Shown piece by piece: positions 62,447 through 64,000 of a DNA stretch of 64,000 nt. Each line of letters begins with the position of its first letter. Within the stretch, counting starts at the first letter, position 1. Origin of the DNA: Monilinia fructicola (taxonomy: Eukaryota > Ascomycota > Leotiomycetes > Helotiales > Sclerotiniaceae); the NCBI GenBank assembly GCA_008692225.1, contig VICG01000001.1, positions 1,166,501 to 1,230,500 of the forward strand, written 5' to 3'. The position numbers and the translations under genes were made by a program. The notes under the pieces are model-generated. The model made no database searches, was not told where the DNA came from, and was given only the letters and a program-made list of their open reading frames with translations.

Positions 62447-63179
62447 TGTTATTTATATTGATATACTATAACGTATATTAGGTCAGCTTATTATAATATA
62501 TAATATTGTTTAAAGGCAGAATATATATAGTTAGCATATGTTAGTATATGGATCATCTAATCTATATTAAATAAGAATTGATATAATTTTATATAACCTT
62601 TAAAACTAAGGATTAAAGATATTTTAAGTAGAGGCTAGAGATTAAAGAGTATTTTAATAAGGAATTAAAAATTTAATTAAATAATTAAGAAAAAGTCTTT
62701 AATACTTATTAAGTAAGTATACTTTTTAAAAAGTCTTATTATATTTATTAAATATACCTTCTGAAAATCTATCTATATTTTTAACTAATAACGTTATTAT
62801 TTAATTAGTTAATACTATTATTTATTTAAATCTAATTAATAGAATTATTTATTTCTTCTCTTTTAATTAATTAAACTAGTTTATTTTTAATATATTAAAC
62901 AAAATCAACCTTAAATCTAATTAAATTAAATGAATATAATTTACTAAAAATCTTTTATATAAAACGAAATTCTTATTTCTTATTTAAAAATTCTTTAAAA
63001 TCCTACTTCTACTTCTTTTTATTTTAAAAATTTTATTAAATAAAAAAGTAAAAAATAATAATATAATCGCATATATAATATGTGATAATATATCTAATAC
63101 AACACCTTTATCCAACGCTTAAAAAGCTGTTATAATATTAAAAATATATATTCGTTAGCCAAAATATATAAATTATACA
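62447..63179 (+). repeat. AT-rich dispersed repeat, copy 2
   Basis: It starts TGTTATTTATATTGATATAC and ends AAATATATAAATTATACA, which would give TG...CA ends as in a solo LTR of about 730 bp. It aligns with 46050-46610 in the same orientation. The flanking bases do not show a clear target duplication, so the class is open. It is longer than copy 1 by internal insertions (about 63020-63120). Confidence 0.7.
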
Positions 63180-64000
63180 ACCCTACTTGTAGTACTATCC
63201 AGTATGAATCTACAAGTATGGATCTTATGGATCTCCTGTCCAACCAATGGCAACCTTTCATGATCCATAATCCATGATCCCTTCTTCCCTTCTTCCCTTC
63301 TTCCCTTCTTCTCTTCTTCTCTTCCTCTCTCTGCCGATGCGGAATTGCAGAAAGTTTCTACTCCGTAGGAAAAGGTACATTTACTCATTGTACTATCCAC
63401 GGGTATCTCTTATAATCACATCATTTCCTCTTTGGGATGTCATTTTACTTTCTTAGTAAACCTTGGAATTCAAGGAAAAAGCTTAAAAAAAAGTAGAAAC
63501 AATTTATTGAATATTTGTTGAATATTGAATTCTTGACAATATGATCGATCCATTGTGCTGGCTTTTGTTTGTTTTTCTGTTGCTATACGGACTCTGGAGT
63601 TGTTGTCTTGAAATCTAATTCTGATCTTGGAGGTTATCCCTTACATCATAATCATCTATTCGGAGTATACATCATAATCATCTATACATCTATACATCTA
63701 TACATTTATACATCTATACATCTATACATCTATACATCTATACATCTATACATTTATACATCTATACATTTATACATTTATACATTTATACATTTATACA
63801 TCTATACATCTATACATTTATATATCTATACATCTATACATCTATACATCTATACATCTATACATCTATACATCTATACATCTATTTGTATATCATTTGT
63901 ATATTCATCTGCTATTCATCTGCCAATACATCCATCCACCCATCCATCCCCGGCTAGGTTCTATACAAGTATCATCCCACTGGCGACCATCTATTGTATC
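63180..64000. other. Right-end intergenic region with minisatellite
   Basis: A CTTCTTCC-type tract lies at about 63275-63330. An (ATACATCT)n 8-bp minisatellite occupies about 63665-63885, about 27 units with ATACATTT variants. No gene is supported. Confidence 0.8.

Noticed and set aside
1..64000. tRNA, 5S rRNA or CRISPR features
   Set aside because: Visual search for B-box-like GGTTCGA motifs, 5S signatures and spaced direct repeats found none. The tandem arrays have no spacers.

Overview
The window looks like nuclear DNA of a filamentous ascomycete. Introns are short (about 50-200 nt) with GTATGT/GTAAGT-type donors and CTGAC-like branch points. The genes have familiar Pezizomycotina partners: COX10, ETF beta, an Acinus-like SAP protein, and CPA1 preceded by an arginine attenuator peptide. 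A long AT-rich block full of C-to-T/G-to-A decayed repeats indicates repeat-induced point mutation (RIP). Gene style and the large RIP isochore fit Leotiomycetes, for example a Sclerotiniaceae genome, but that placement is inference. No tRNA, rRNA or CRISPR array was recognised.

Layout. 1-6500: a small putatively N-myristoylated HTH-like protein (549-1315, +), COX10 (2283-3824, +) and a Myb/SANT-like protein (5364-6350, -). 6500-14044: gene-poor, with one possible decayed gene near 10.8-12.1 kb. 14045-15765: a multi-pass membrane protein of unknown role (-). 16660-38100: a 21-kb AT-rich isochore. It holds two nested copies of one Ty1/Copia-type LTR retrotransposon in opposite orientation, each with its own 5-bp target duplication (GTATT outer, ATTAG inner), an 859-bp near-palindromic foldback element flanked by TA, and minisatellites. 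Both Copia copies keep traces of an extra reading frame antisense to pol between RNase H and the 3' LTR. 38349-45744: ETF beta (+), a rhodopsin-domain seven-helix protein (+) and the Acinus/SAP gene (+). 46-48 kb: an AT-rich dispersed repeat and minisatellites. 48783-50712: CPA1 with its attenuator uORF. 50.7-59.6 kb: microsatellites and no convincing gene. 59613-61086: a purine nucleoside permease-like protein (-). 62447-63179: a second copy of the dispersed AT-rich repeat. A minisatellite lies at the right end.

How the genes connect. There is no obvious cluster. COX10 (heme A synthesis), ETF beta (electron transfer to the ubiquinone pool) and CPA1 (arginine and citrulline precursor, with a mitochondrial-type presequence) are housekeeping mitochondrial functions. 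CPA1 appears to be under arginine-dependent translational attenuation through a 24-residue uORF that is itself split by two introns.

Caveat. Several otherwise well-conserved genes (CPA1, the nucleoside permease, Acinus/SAP) carry single-base frame breaks, all at or assignable to homopolymer runs, and the rhodopsin-like gene carries a 2-base insertion. In CPA1 and the permease, correcting the run lengths restores full-length frames divisible by three. This points to sequence or assembly indels more than to gene death.
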